DNA of 19,194 bases from Christensenella sp. UBA1259 (lineage in GTDB: Bacteria; Bacillota; Clostridia; Christensenellales; Borkfalkiaceae), in assembly GCA_002308755.1 (NCBI GenBank), contig DBVR01000050.1, positions 15,555 through 34,748 of the forward strand, given 5' to 3'. Made by a program: the position numbers and the translations under genes. The notes under the pieces were generated by a model. That model saw only the letters and a list, made by a program, of their open reading frames with translations, did not search any database and had not been told where the DNA came from. Position 1 is the first letter of the stretch; each line of letters begins with the position of its first letter. Below, piece by piece: positions 1-7,571 of the stretch.

Positions 1-177
1 ACTTTTAAGGCGATAAAGAAAAACGCCAAGAAGATACGGTTTTTTCTCGCGTCTAAAGTGCGCGTAAGAACCGTTCCCGAACTCGATTTTATTCTCGACG
101 AGTCCTTGGAGTACGGCGACAAAATGGACAAACTGTTTTTGTCCTTAAAAAAAGAAGGGGAAGAAAATGGCAAATAA
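1..177 (+). CDS. rbfA: Ribosome-binding factor A, C-terminal part (5' end outside window)
   Basis: The open frame enters from the left edge and ends at TAA 175-177, giving 58 visible codons. The translation carries the RbfA C-terminal pattern: a basic stretch, then VRTVPELDFILDESLEYGDK, the conserved P-E-L-x-F-x-x-D-x-S segment of the KH-like fold. RbfA is a cold-shock factor that binds the 30S subunit and helps mature the 5' end of 16S rRNA. It overlaps the next gene, nrnA, by 11 nt, which implies translational coupling and matches the usual Firmicutes order rbfA-nrnA-truB-ribF at the end of the nusA-infB operon. The identification rests on motif and context together; the N-terminal half is not visible. 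Confidence 0.9.
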   Translation, partial: TFKAIKKNAKKIRFFLASKVRVRTVPELDFILDESLEYGDKMDKLFLSLKKEGEENGK

Positions 178-1126
178 GTGCGATATAAAGGAATTCGCGG
201 CGAAACTTTTAAAAGAAAAAAGCGTCGCCGTGTTCTGCCACGTTCACCCCGACGGCGATACCTTGGGTTCTGCCTGCGCGCTTAAAATCGCGCTTAATAA
301 AAAAGGGATAAAAGCCGACGTTTTCTGCGCCGACCCCGTTCCCGAAAAATATCTGTTTTTACCCGAGATAGCAAAAATACAAAGTACGATAAGCGGCGAA
401 TATTCCGCTTTTATCGCCTGCGACAACGCCGAAATATCGCGGCTCGGCGGTTTTGCCGAGGCGTTTTCGGAATTTCCGACCACTTTCAATATAGACCATC
501 ACGTTTCCAACTGCCGCTACGCCAAATACAACTACGTGGCGGAGCGTTCGAGCAACGCGGAAAACGTATTCGATCTAATGAACGCGATAGGGGTCGCCGC
601 CGATAAAGAAACGGCGGACCTTCTCGCTTTGGGACTTATAACCGACACGGGCAATTTCCGCCACAAAAACGTAACGGAAGAAACCTTTGCCTGCGCCGAA
701 AAACTTATCGCGGCGGGCGCGGATTTTAACCGTATCTATTACTACGCTTTCGTCCGTCAGAGTCGCGGCCGCGCCGCTCTGCACGCCAGAGTCATGTCCA
801 AAATACGGTATTTTGAAGATGGCAAGATAGCCGTTATCACCGTTTCGCTTGCAGACCTAAATGAAACGGGCGCAAAGCCCGACGAGACAGAAGGGTTTAT
901 CGACTTCGTGATGGGAATAGAGGGCGTAAAGGTGGGCGTGTGCCTTATGGAAACGGAAAAGGACAAGTACAAGGTAAGTCTGCGTTCCGAAAGCGCGGAC
1001 GTGAACGCCGTGGCGTCGGTGTTCGGCGGCGGCGGGCATAAACTTGCCAGCGGTTGCAGAATATCCGCCGAGTACGAAGAGGCGGTGGATATGATAGTTT
1101 CCGCCGTCAGAAGGTTTCTCGACTGA
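167..1126 (+). CDS. nrnA: DHH/DHHA1 phosphoesterase NrnA (oligoribonuclease / pAp phosphatase)
   Basis: This 319-residue protein has the whole DHH family layout. Motif I with H25, D29 and D31 lies in HVHPDGDTLGS, motif II has D86, the signature IDHHVSN has D110-H111-H112, motif IV has D160 in ITDTGNF, and the C-terminal DHHA1 domain ends in GGGGHKLASG at 287-296. These residues bind two Mn2+ ions. Known members degrade 2-5 nt RNAs and dephosphorylate 3'-phosphoadenosine 5'-phosphate in the cytoplasm. ATG 167 follows an AGAAGGGG ribosome binding site and overlaps the end of rbfA; truB begins 1 nt after the stop. The family call is sure. The split between nanoRNase and pAp phosphatase activity is inferred from the family. 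Confidence 0.93.
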   Translation: MANKCDIKEFAAKLLKEKSVAVFCHVHPDGDTLGSACALKIALNKKGIKADVFCADPVPEKYLFLPEIAKIQSTISGEYSAFIACDNAEISRLGGFAEAFSEFPTTFNIDHHVSNCRYAKYNYVAERSSNAENVFDLMNAIGVAADKETADLLALGLITDTGNFRHKNVTEETFACAEKLIAAGADFNRIYYYAFVRQSRGRAALHARVMSKIRYFEDGKIAVITVSLADLNETGAKPDETEGFIDFVMGIEGVKVGVCLMETEKDKYKVSLRSESADVNAVASVFGGGGHKLASGCRISAEYEEAVDMIVSAVRRFLD

Positions 1127-1127
1127 A

Positions 1128-1976
1128 ATGACGGGATTTATAAACGTAAATAAACCGAAAGACGTTTCTTCCGCAAAGGTAGTCGCGGCGGTGAAACGCA
1201 GATTTTCTACCCCCTGCGGACATATGGGTACGTTAGACCCTATGGCGACGGGGGTTTTGCCGATAGGGATAGGAAAGGCGTCGAGACTTTTTCCTTACCT
1301 TGTAGATAAGGTAAAGGTGTACCGCGCGGAATTTTTATTCGGCGTATCCACCGATACTCTGGACGTTACGGGAAAGATTGAAAAAACGACGGAGAACGTG
1401 CCTTCGGAAAGCGATATAAAAAGCGTTATCCCGCAATTTATCGGGGAGATAGACCAGGTGCCGCCGAAGTATTCCGCAAAGAACGTAAACGGCAGGCGCG
1501 GATATAAACTTGCGAGAGAGGGCAAGGATTTTACGCTTAACGCACGGCGCGTGCGCATAGACGATATAGAATATCTGGGGCAAACGGGTGAAAACGCGTT
1601 TTCCTTCCGTATAACCTGCGGCGGCGGAACGTATATCCGTTCCCTTGCAAGGGATATGGGCGAAAACTTAAATAGTCTTGCCGTTATGTCTTCGCTGGTG
1701 CGGGAGTCAAGCGGGAAGTTCGATCTTGACGCCGCCGTTTCTTTCGAAGAGTTTTTAAGTAGCGAAGAACCCGAAAAATACGTTATTCCAGCCGACTTTG
1801 CGGTGGACTACGAAAAACTTTTTATTCACCAAAGCAGGGCGAAAAAGATACTCGACGGAGTATACGAAGACTACGGCTATAAGGACGGCGTGTACAGAGT
1901 TTACGTACAAGACGGGTTTTTGGGGATAGGCGAAGCGAAGGACGGGAAACTTCGTATAAAAGCCTATATAAGGTAG
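1128..1976 (+). CDS. truB: tRNA pseudouridine(55) synthase TruB
   Basis: The protein has 282 residues. It starts with the family's GFINVNKPKDVSS segment and has GHMGTLDPMATGVLP, in which D37 is the catalytic aspartate that attacks the uridine. Later conserved parts are PPKYSAKNVNGRRGYKLAREG and GGGTYIRSLARDMG. TruB makes pseudouridine 55 in the T-loop of nearly all tRNAs and also acts as a tRNA folding chaperone. The C-terminal PUA-like region is short, so the protein is somewhat smaller than the roughly 300-residue B. subtilis and E. coli enzymes. ATG 1128 comes 1 nt after nrnA, with AGAAGG inside the nrnA tail as ribosome binding site; ribF starts 2 nt after its stop. It is clearly part of the rbfA-ribF operon. 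Confidence 0.95.
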   Translation: MTGFINVNKPKDVSSAKVVAAVKRRFSTPCGHMGTLDPMATGVLPIGIGKASRLFPYLVDKVKVYRAEFLFGVSTDTLDVTGKIEKTTENVPSESDIKSVIPQFIGEIDQVPPKYSAKNVNGRRGYKLAREGKDFTLNARRVRIDDIEYLGQTGENAFSFRITCGGGTYIRSLARDMGENLNSLAVMSSLVRESSGKFDLDAAVSFEEFLSSEEPEKYVIPADFAVDYEKLFIHQSRAKKILDGVYEDYGYKDGVYRVYVQDGFLGIGEAKDGKLRIKAYIR

Positions 1977-1978
1977 TT

Positions 1979-2857
1979 ATGGCAAACCGACTTAAAACCG
2001 TTCTCGCGCTGGGATATTTCGACAGCGTACATATAGGACACAGAAAGGTGATAGAGACGGCGTTTTCGGTAGCGGAAAACGCCACGGTTACGGTATTCAC
2101 TTTTAAGGGCAATCTTAAAGCGGAACTTTTCGGCGAAAACGAAAAGTACGTTTACGGCGCGAAAGAAAGGGAAGAGATATTAAGGCAGGCGGGCGTTGAA
2201 AACGTCTGGTTCGCGCCGGTAACGAAAGAGTTTTTATCGATGGGTAAGGACGAATTTTTGCGTTTCGTTGCGGAAAAATTCGACGTTTCCTGTTTCGTGT
2301 GCGGTAAAGATTACCGTTTCGGAAAAGGCGGTGCGGGTAGCGCTTACGACGTAAAGAAATTCGCCGAAAGCCGCAGAATCGGCGCGATAATAGTGGACGA
2401 CGTTATATCGGGCGGCGAAAAGGTATCCACGTCCCGCATAAAAACGCTTTTGGCGGCGGGAGATATCGAAGCCGCGAACGAACTTTTGGGACGGAACTTT
2501 TCCGCGACGGGAAGAGTCGTCGCGGGAAGAAAAGAAGGGCGGATCTTGGGTTTTCCCACCGCGAATATAGAAACGGATCCCCAAAAACAGTACGTTAAAA
2601 AGGGCGTTTACCGCGGCAGGGCGCAAATCGACGGGAAAGAGTACAAAGCCGTTATAAATTACGGCGAAAAGCCCACTTTCGGGATAGATACGCCGTCTTT
2701 GGAAGCGTATATAATAGGCTACGCGGGCGACGCGTACGGAAAGGAAATAACGGTGTCCTTCGACGGGTTTTTAAGGGAAACGGCAAAGTTTTCGGGCGAA
2801 AAAGAACTGTCGGAGCGGATAAAAAAAGACGTTGAGATAACGGAGAAATTAAGTTGA
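1979..2857 (+). CDS. ribF: Bifunctional riboflavin kinase / FAD synthetase RibF
   Basis: This 292-residue protein has two domains. The N-terminal FMN adenylyltransferase domain (about 1-160) has ALGYFDSVHIGH at 10-21, the HxGH nucleotidyltransferase site, CGKDYRFGKGGAG at 109-119 and VSTSRIK at 149-155. The C-terminal riboflavin kinase domain (about 170-290) has GRILGFPTANI at 187-197 and INYGEKPTFG. It converts riboflavin to FMN and FMN to FAD in the cytoplasm. The usual GxFDGxHxGH motif reads G-Y-FDS-VHIGH here, with serine in place of glycine, but the catalytic histidines are kept. The stop TGA overlaps the TTG start of the next gene by 4 nt. Order after truB is standard for Firmicutes. 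Confidence 0.95.
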   Translation: MANRLKTVLALGYFDSVHIGHRKVIETAFSVAENATVTVFTFKGNLKAELFGENEKYVYGAKEREEILRQAGVENVWFAPVTKEFLSMGKDEFLRFVAEKFDVSCFVCGKDYRFGKGGAGSAYDVKKFAESRRIGAIIVDDVISGGEKVSTSRIKTLLAAGDIEAANELLGRNFSATGRVVAGRKEGRILGFPTANIETDPQKQYVKKGVYRGRAQIDGKEYKAVINYGEKPTFGIDTPSLEAYIIGYAGDAYGKEITVSFDGFLRETAKFSGEKELSERIKKDVEITEKLS

Positions 2858-3699
2858 TAAAATTCGGACCGAGCGGTAATTCCGACGATTTCAGGGCGGC
2901 GGGATACCAAAAAACCGAAGATTCCGCGGCGTGGGTAAAGAATATGGGGCTCGATTGTTTCGAGTATTCTTTCGGCAGGGGCGTGAATTTAAGCGACGAC
3001 AAGGCGATAAGTATCGCGCGGGCGTTTTTCGCCGCCGGAGTGGAAATAAGCGTTCACGCACCGTATTACGTCAATTTCGCCAACCCCGACGACGAGATGG
3101 CGGAAAAGTCGGTTTCATACGTCATAAATTCCGCCAAGAAGTTAAGGCTTATGGGCGGCAGACGGGTGGTGTTTCACCCCGCAAGTCAGGGAAAAGCCGA
3201 AAGGAAAACCGCCGTCGACCTTACCAAGGTCCGTATGGAAAAACTTATGGAAGCCGCGTATAAAGAAGGGCTTTCGGATATGCTGTTCTGCCCCGAGACT
3301 ATGGGAAAGTTAGGGCAGATAGGCACGGTCGAAGAGATAACGGAATTCTGTAAAATAGATAAAGCGCTTTGCCCGTGCGTGGATTTCGGGCACGTCAACG
3401 CGAGAGAGCAGGGGTCTTTGAAGACGGAAAAAGACTACGAAGAAAGGCTTGCCTTTATGATAGCCGAGTTGGGATACGGTAAGATGAAAGACTTTCACGT
3501 GCATTTTTCCAAGATAGAATATTCTTCGGGCGGGGAAGTAAGACATCTTACCTTCGAAGACGATAAATTCGGACCGGAATTCGCACCGCTGTCCGTTACT
3601 TTAAAAAAACTCGGATTAGAGCCTTACGTTATATGCGAATCGGCGGGCACGCAGGATAAAGACGCGGCGGCTATGCGAAAAATATATTACAATAATTGA
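2854..3699 (+). CDS. nfo: Endonuclease IV-type (AP endonuclease 2 family) TIM-barrel protein
   Basis: This 281-residue protein belongs to the AP endonuclease 2 family. Zn-ligand positions that align with E. coli Nfo are H68 (SVHAPY), H108 (VFHPAS), E148 (CPETMG), D177 and H180 (VDFGH), H215, H231 (VRHLTF) and E262 (CESAG). The position of Nfo D229 is V229 here, so eight of nine ligands are seen. Nfo cleaves DNA 5' of abasic sites in base excision repair; members of this diverged subgroup may prefer another substrate. The start is TTG 2854, with GGAGAAA a few bases upstream and a TTGA overlap with the ribF stop. No ATG fits as well, because the conserved N-terminus (IKFGPSGNS) begins straight after it. 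The fold is sure, the exact activity less so. Confidence 0.8.
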   Translation: MIKFGPSGNSDDFRAAGYQKTEDSAAWVKNMGLDCFEYSFGRGVNLSDDKAISIARAFFAAGVEISVHAPYYVNFANPDDEMAEKSVSYVINSAKKLRLMGGRRVVFHPASQGKAERKTAVDLTKVRMEKLMEAAYKEGLSDMLFCPETMGKLGQIGTVEEITEFCKIDKALCPCVDFGHVNAREQGSLKTEKDYEERLAFMIAELGYGKMKDFHVHFSKIEYSSGGEVRHLTFEDDKFGPEFAPLSVTLKKLGLEPYVICESAGTQDKDAAAMRKIYYNN

Positions 3700-3724
3700 C
3701 TAACGCGCAAAATTTTGGTACAAT
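3696..3724 (+). promoter_or_regulatory. Sigma-A promoter for pepP-efp-ymfI
   Basis: The -35 box TTGACT is at 3696-3701 and the -10 box TACAAT at 3719-3724, separated by exactly 17 nt. The -35 overlaps the stop codon of the endonuclease IV gene. The predicted transcription start is near A3731, only about 3 nt before the pepP ATG at 3734. Confidence 0.8.
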
Positions 3725-3733
3725 TATAAGAGT

Positions 3734-4777
3734 ATGAAAAATTTACCGCTAAAAGACGGTTTCGGGTATCTTATAACCGACAGGCTCACGCGATTTTATC
3801 TTTCGGGCGCGGATATTGCGGAAGGGTATATCCTGTACGCCGCAAACCCCTTGTATTTTACCGACGCGAGATATTTTTTCGCCGCCGAGAAGAAACTTGA
3901 AAACACGGGCTTTACCCCCGTACTCTTTCACGGGGAAGAAGATATCAAAGCCGCGATTAAGGATTGCGGGATAAAGGAACTTGCCGTCGATTACGGTACG
4001 ACCACCGTAAAAGACTTTTTAAGATACGAAACTTTCGGGGCGAAGGTAGTTGACTGCGCCGACGTGCTGCGCGAAAGTCGGGAAATAAAGACCGAAAAAG
4101 AGATAGAAGAGATAAAAAAAGCCTGCGCAATCGCCGAAAAGGCGGTGTCTTACGCCTTTGAAAACGTGCGAGCGGGTATTACCGAAAGGGAACTTTGCGC
4201 CCTTCTCGAAAAGGAAATGGTAAGACTGGGGGCGGACGGACCTTCTTTCGACACGATAGTGGCGTTCGGCGAAAACGCCGCCGTGCCGCATCACGAAACG
4301 GGGGATACCGCGCTTAAAGAAAACTCCGTCGTGCTTATAGACACGGGCGCGAAAGTCGGGTTTTATCTTTCCGATATAACCCGTACGGCGTTTTTCGGCG
4401 TTCCCGATAAGGAGTTTATAAACGACTACGACGCGGTGCTTTCGGCAAACGAAAAGGCGGAAAGGGAGATAGTTGCGGGAACGGACGTGGTTTTCGCCGA
4501 CAAAATAGCGCGGGACGTTTTAAAAGAGCGCGGACTCGACGGGTTTTTCACCCACTCTCTCGGGCACGGCGTAGGGATAGAGATACACGAAAGCCCCTAT
4601 CTTTCGCCCAAGGGCACGGGGACTTTAAGAGAAAACGCCGTCTTTACCGTAGAGCCGGGGGTATATAAGAACGGCAGATACGGGATAAGGATAGAAGATA
4701 CCTGTCTTTTAAAAAACGGCAAAACCGAAAGGCTTTTTAAGGACAGTAAGGAACTTAAAATAATTCCGATAAAATAA
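3734..4777 (+). CDS. pepP: Xaa-Pro aminopeptidase, M24B family
   Basis: This 347-residue protein has a short creatinase-like N-terminal domain (about 1-110) and a pita-bread catalytic domain (about 120-347). The five dinuclear metal ligands are visible: D203 in LIDTGAK, D214 in SDITRTAF, H278 in HSLGHGVG, E307 in TVEPGVY and E321 in RIEDTCL. It removes an N-terminal residue preceding proline, in the cytoplasm. It lies 39 nt upstream of efp, as in many Firmicutes where a pepP-like gene precedes efp. No alternative ATG, GTG or TTG exists between the in-frame stop at 3701 and ATG 3734. Since the promoter predicts transcription from about 3731 and no clear Shine-Dalgarno is present, the mRNA may be almost leaderless. 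The gene symbol follows common usage for such proteins. Confidence 0.88.
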   Translation: MKNLPLKDGFGYLITDRLTRFYLSGADIAEGYILYAANPLYFTDARYFFAAEKKLENTGFTPVLFHGEEDIKAAIKDCGIKELAVDYGTTTVKDFLRYETFGAKVVDCADVLRESREIKTEKEIEEIKKACAIAEKAVSYAFENVRAGITERELCALLEKEMVRLGADGPSFDTIVAFGENAAVPHHETGDTALKENSVVLIDTGAKVGFYLSDITRTAFFGVPDKEFINDYDAVLSANEKAEREIVAGTDVVFADKIARDVLKERGLDGFFTHSLGHGVGIEIHESPYLSPKGTGTLRENAVFTVEPGVYKNGRYGIRIEDTCLLKNGKTERLFKDSKELKIIPIK

Positions 4778-4816
4778 AAGAAAAAATAAAGGCAAAAATA
4801 TAAGGAGAAAAACATT

Positions 4817-5377
4817 ATGATATCAGCAGGCGAATTCAGGAAAGGCGTTACTTTCGAGTACGAAAGTCAGATCTATACGATAGTGGATTTTCAGCACGTC
4901 AAACCCGGCAAGGGGGCGGCTTTCGTAAGGACGAAGATGAAAAACGTGGTAACGGGCTCGGTACTCGAAAAAACGTGGAACCCCACCGAAAAGGTTCAGG
5001 AAGCGCATATCGAGACCAAGAATATGACCTATTCTTATAACGACGGCGAACTGTACTACTTTATGGATCAGGAATACAACCTTACGCCGTTAAACTACGA
5101 GCAGGTGGAAGACGCGCTTATGTATATCAAGGAAAACGATCCCGTCGTGGTCAAATTCTACAAAGGCTCGGCGTTTTCGGTGGAATGCGAAAACTTCGTT
5201 ACTTTAAGGGTAGTGCAGTCCGATCCTTCGATAAAAGGGAATACTGCGACCAACGCCACGAAGGAAGCGGTATTAGAGACCGGCGCGAAGATACAGGTGC
5301 CTATGTTCGTCAACGAAGGGGAACTCATAAGAGTGGATACCAGAACGGGCGAATACATGGAAAGAGTGAAAGGCTAA
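4817..5377 (+). CDS. efp: Translation elongation factor P
   Basis: This 186-residue protein has the three-domain EF-P layout: a KOW-like N-terminal domain (1-63), an OB domain (64-127) and a C-terminal OB domain ending in the conserved [17 protein letters not shown] enters the E site of ribosomes stalled on consecutive prolines and speeds peptide bond formation. The loop [12 protein letters not shown] puts K32 at the tip, matching the B. subtilis residue that carries a 5-aminopentanol group. ATG 4817 follows AAGGAG (4802-4807). No promoter is visible between pepP and efp, so they are probably co-transcribed. The dehydrogenase gene immediately downstream may modify this protein. Confidence 0.96.
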   Translation: MISAGEFRKGVTFEYESQIYTIVDFQHVKPGKGAAFVRTKMKNVVTGSVLEKTWNPTEKVQEAHIETKNMTYSYNDGELYYFMDQEYNLTPLNYEQVEDALMYIKENDPVVVKFYKGSAFSVECENFVTLRVVQSDPSIKGNTATNATKEAVLETGAKIQVPMFVNEGELIRVDTRTGEYMERVKG

Positions 5378-5382
5378 AATAT

Positions 5383-5419
5383 AATACCTGCAAAAGCGAA
5401 TCTTTTGCAGGTATTTTTT
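5383..5419 (+). terminator. Intrinsic terminator-like hairpin between efp and the SDR gene
   Basis: A 14-bp perfect stem (5383-5396 with 5402-5415) closes a 5-nt loop and is followed by T up to 5419, forming a six-T run with the end of the stem. It lies 6 nt after the efp stop and ends only 13 nt before the next start codon. The stem is fairly AU-rich, so partial read-through into the downstream gene is plausible. Confidence 0.75.
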
Positions 5420-5432
5420 CGGGAGAAAGGTT

Positions 5433-6155
5433 TTGAAAACGGCGTTTATTACCGGCGCGTGCGGCGATATAGGCGGAAAAATTACCGAAAGGCTTATTAA
5501 AGACGGTTATTTCGTTGTCGGGCAATACCGCAGTGACGAGTGCGCGGCGAAAAACTTAAAAGAAAAGTTTTCGGGGTATTTTTTCCCCGTTAAGGCGGAC
5601 CTTACGCAAGAAAAGGACGTAAAATCTGCGGTAGAGTATTTTTACGGCAATTTTCCCCGCGCCGACGTATTTATCCACTGCGCGGGAGCGGAACTTTACA
5701 AACTTGCGCAGGAAACTTCCGTTAAAGAGTGGGACGACATTTTCGCCGTCAACGTAAAATCGGCGTTTTCGATAGCGAGAGAACTTATCCCCCCTATGGT
5801 AAAGGCGAAAAGCGGCAGGATCGTGTTTATAACTTCGGTGTGGGGCAAGGTCGGCGCGAGTATGGAATCGGTGTATTCCGCGTCCAAATCCGCCTTAAAA
5901 ACCTTCGCCGTTTCGCTTGCGAAGGAGTTAGGACCTTCGGGGATAACCGTAAACTGCGTGTGCCCCGGGGTGATAGACACCAAGATGAATAAACGGTTTG
6001 ACAAAGCGGAAATAGGCGCGCTTATAGACGCCACCCCCCTTAAACGGCTGGGAACGCCCTCCGACGTAGCGGAACTCTGCGGGTTTTTGGTCGGCGATAA
6101 GGCGGGCTTTATAACGGGGCAGGAGATAACGGTGGACGGCGGGTTTTCGTCGTAG
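5433..6155 (+). CDS. ymfI: FabG-like SDR, probable EF-P 5-aminopentanone reductase (YmfI)
   Basis: This 240-residue classical short-chain dehydrogenase has the NAD(P)-binding TGACGDIG at 7-14, HCAG at 82-85, N107, catalytic S135, Y148 and K152 (YSASK), and CPGVIDTKM. The segment SVWGKVGASMESVYSASK resembles the S-x-W-G-x-x-G-A-S-x-E pattern I recall from YmfI-type proteins, more than typical FabG. In B. subtilis, YmfI reduces the 5-aminopentanone on EF-P Lys32 to 5-aminopentanol. Here it follows efp directly, and EF-P has the same lysine. The start is TTG 5433, with GGGAGAAAGG at 5421-5430; a nearby ATG is absent and the Rossmann strand begins at residue 3. A terminator-like hairpin lies just upstream, with no separate promoter seen. 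A generic 3-oxoacyl-ACP reductase is the alternative. Confidence 0.75.
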   Translation: MKTAFITGACGDIGGKITERLIKDGYFVVGQYRSDECAAKNLKEKFSGYFFPVKADLTQEKDVKSAVEYFYGNFPRADVFIHCAGAELYKLAQETSVKEWDDIFAVNVKSAFSIARELIPPMVKAKSGRIVFITSVWGKVGASMESVYSASKSALKTFAVSLAKELGPSGITVNCVCPGVIDTKMNKRFDKAEIGALIDATPLKRLGTPSDVAELCGFLVGDKAGFITGQEITVDGGFSS

Positions 6156-6177
6156 CGGGGTATAAGAAATTGTTAAG

Positions 6178-6203
6178 TTTCCGCTATTGACAAAAGGCGG
6201 AAA
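6178..6203. repeat. Inverted repeat flanking the purA -35 box
   Basis: The arms TTTCCGC (6178-6184) and GCGGAAA (6197-6203) are perfect complements and bracket the TTGACA box at 6187-6192. No T-run follows, so it does not look like a terminator of the upstream gene. The position suggests an operator, but no regulator is identified. Confidence 0.5.
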
Positions 6204-6215
6204 ATAAGTCATAAT
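6187..6215 (+). promoter_or_regulatory. Sigma-A promoter for purA
   Basis: The -35 box TTGACA is at 6187-6192 and the -10 box CATAAT at 6210-6215, with a 17-nt spacer. The predicted start is near 6222, which leaves a leader of about 32 nt before the purA ATG. Confidence 0.85.
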
Positions 6216-6220
6216 ACCAT

Positions 6221-6240
6221 TGTCCTTAAATTAAAGGACA
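6221..6240 (+). repeat. Inverted repeat at the purA transcription start / 5' UTR
   Basis: The arms TGTCCTT (6221-6227) and AAGGACA (6234-6240) are perfect complements around a 6-nt AT loop. The repeat begins at the predicted +1 and ends just before the GGAG ribosome binding site (6245-6248). It could be a DNA operator or a short 5' hairpin of the mRNA. It does not resemble the B. subtilis PurR box. Confidence 0.5.
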
Positions 6241-6253
6241 TGTAGGAGAAAAT

Positions 6254-7525
6254 ATGTTAACTGCAATCTCGGGGATAAACTGGGGAGACGAAGGCAAAGG
6301 CAGGATGGTGGACCTTTTAAGTTCCGACTACGATATAGTGGTCCGCTATCAGGGCGGTAACAACGCGGGACACACCGTCATCAACGAAAAGGGCAAGTTT
6401 ATCTTGAATCTTTTGCCGTCGGGAATACTTCGCGATAACGTGGTGAACGTTATGGGCAACGGTATGGTGGTGGATATAAAGCACCTTACCGAAGAAATGG
6501 GACGGCTTACCGCCGCCGGAATAAAGATATCCCCCGAAAATCTCAAAATAAGCAGGGAAGCGGCTATCTGTATGCCCTATCACGTTATGCGGGACTGTCT
6601 GGAAGAAGCAAGGCTTTCGGACAAGAAATTCGGTTCTACCCGCAGGGGTATCGCGCCGTCTTACGGCGACAAATATCTGAAAAAGTCCATAAGGATGGGC
6701 GAACTTTTCGATATGAAAGCCTTAAAAGAACGGGTAACCGATATCGTGGAGTGGGAAAACCTTACGATATTCAACGTGTATAACGCCGAACCCGTCAAAG
6801 TTTCCGACGTAATGGAACACTTGGAGTATTACGGCGAGAAGGTAAAACCTTTCGTCTGCGACGTAGGACTTTATTTGGACGGCGAAGCGAAAGCCGGCAA
6901 AAAGATAATGTTCGAAGCGCAACTCGGGGCTTTACGCGACATAGATTTCGGGATATACCCGTACACAAGTTCGTCCAACTCGATAGCGGCTTACGGACCG
7001 ATAGGCGCGGGGATTCCTAACCGCAAACTCGACCTTTCGATAGGGATAATGAAAGCGTATTCCACCTGCGTGGGCGAAGGACCTTTCACCGTGGAATATT
7101 TCGGTGAAAAGGCGGAAAAGTTAAGAGAAGCGGGCGGCGAATACGGCGCGGCGACGGGCAGACCGAGAAGAGTAGGACCTTTCGACGCGGTTGCGAGCAA
7201 GTACGGTATAAGGATGCAGGGCGCGGACGAGATAGCCCTTACCAAACTCGACGTTTTAAGCGGTATGGACGAGATAGAAATATGCGTCGCCTACGAAAAG
7301 GACGGCGTTACCACCTGTGATTTTCCTTTTCCGCAGGACTTAAAGGACTATAAGCCCGTTTATATAAAAGTAAAGGGCTGGAAACAGGACATAAGCGGCG
7401 CGAGAAAGAAAGAAGACCTGCCGAAAGAAGCGCTTTCATACATAGCCAAGATAGAAGAACTTACCGGCGCGAATATAAAATACGTTTCGGTAGGACCTGA
7501 AAGAAGTCAGTACATAGTTTTTTAA
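6254..7525 (+). CDS. purA: Adenylosuccinate synthetase
   Basis: This 423-residue protein is close to the family's usual 425-430. It opens with INWGDEGKG, in which D12 is the catalytic base (P-loop 11-16), followed by QGGNNAGHTV with catalytic H40. The IMP-binding loop GSTRRGIAPSYGDKY spans 127-141, and the C-terminus carries VKGWKQD. It joins IMP and aspartate using GTP, the first step from IMP to AMP. It has its own promoter, a GGAG ribosome binding site at 6245-6248 and two inverted repeats over the promoter. It is not next to purB or other purine genes in this window. A weak terminator-like hairpin follows. Confidence 0.97.
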   Translation: MLTAISGINWGDEGKGRMVDLLSSDYDIVVRYQGGNNAGHTVINEKGKFILNLLPSGILRDNVVNVMGNGMVVDIKHLTEEMGRLTAAGIKISPENLKISREAAICMPYHVMRDCLEEARLSDKKFGSTRRGIAPSYGDKYLKKSIRMGELFDMKALKERVTDIVEWENLTIFNVYNAEPVKVSDVMEHLEYYGEKVKPFVCDVGLYLDGEAKAGKKIMFEAQLGALRDIDFGIYPYTSSSNSIAAYGPIGAGIPNRKLDLSIGIMKAYSTCVGEGPFTVEYFGEKAEKLREAGGEYGAATGRPRRVGPFDAVASKYGIRMQGADEIALTKLDVLSGMDEIEICVAYEKDGVTTCDFPFPQDLKDYKPVYIKVKGWKQDISGARKKEDLPKEALSYIAKIEELTGANIKYVSVGPERSQYIVF

Positions 7526-7537
7526 AAGATAAAAGAC

Positions 7538-7557
7538 GGGGCGGCGGATACCGCCCC
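7538..7557 (+). terminator. Weak terminator-like hairpin after purA
   Basis: A 7-bp GC-rich stem (GGGGCGG 7538-7544 with CCGCCCC 7551-7557) around a 6-nt loop is followed by ATAATTTT, not a clean T-run. It lies 12 nt after the purA stop and 14 nt before malQ, so it may only reduce transcription into malQ. Confidence 0.5.
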
Positions 7558-7571
7558 ATAATTTTAAGGTC

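Noticed and set aside
2234..2626. A 130-codon minus-strand open frame within ribF
   Set aside because: It lies entirely inside a well-supported gene, and its translation shows no family motif; it reflects codon bias on the other strand.
6156..6253. A purine riboswitch ahead of purA
   Set aside because: The predicted leader is only about 32 nt, too short for the aptamer, and has no three-way junction pattern.
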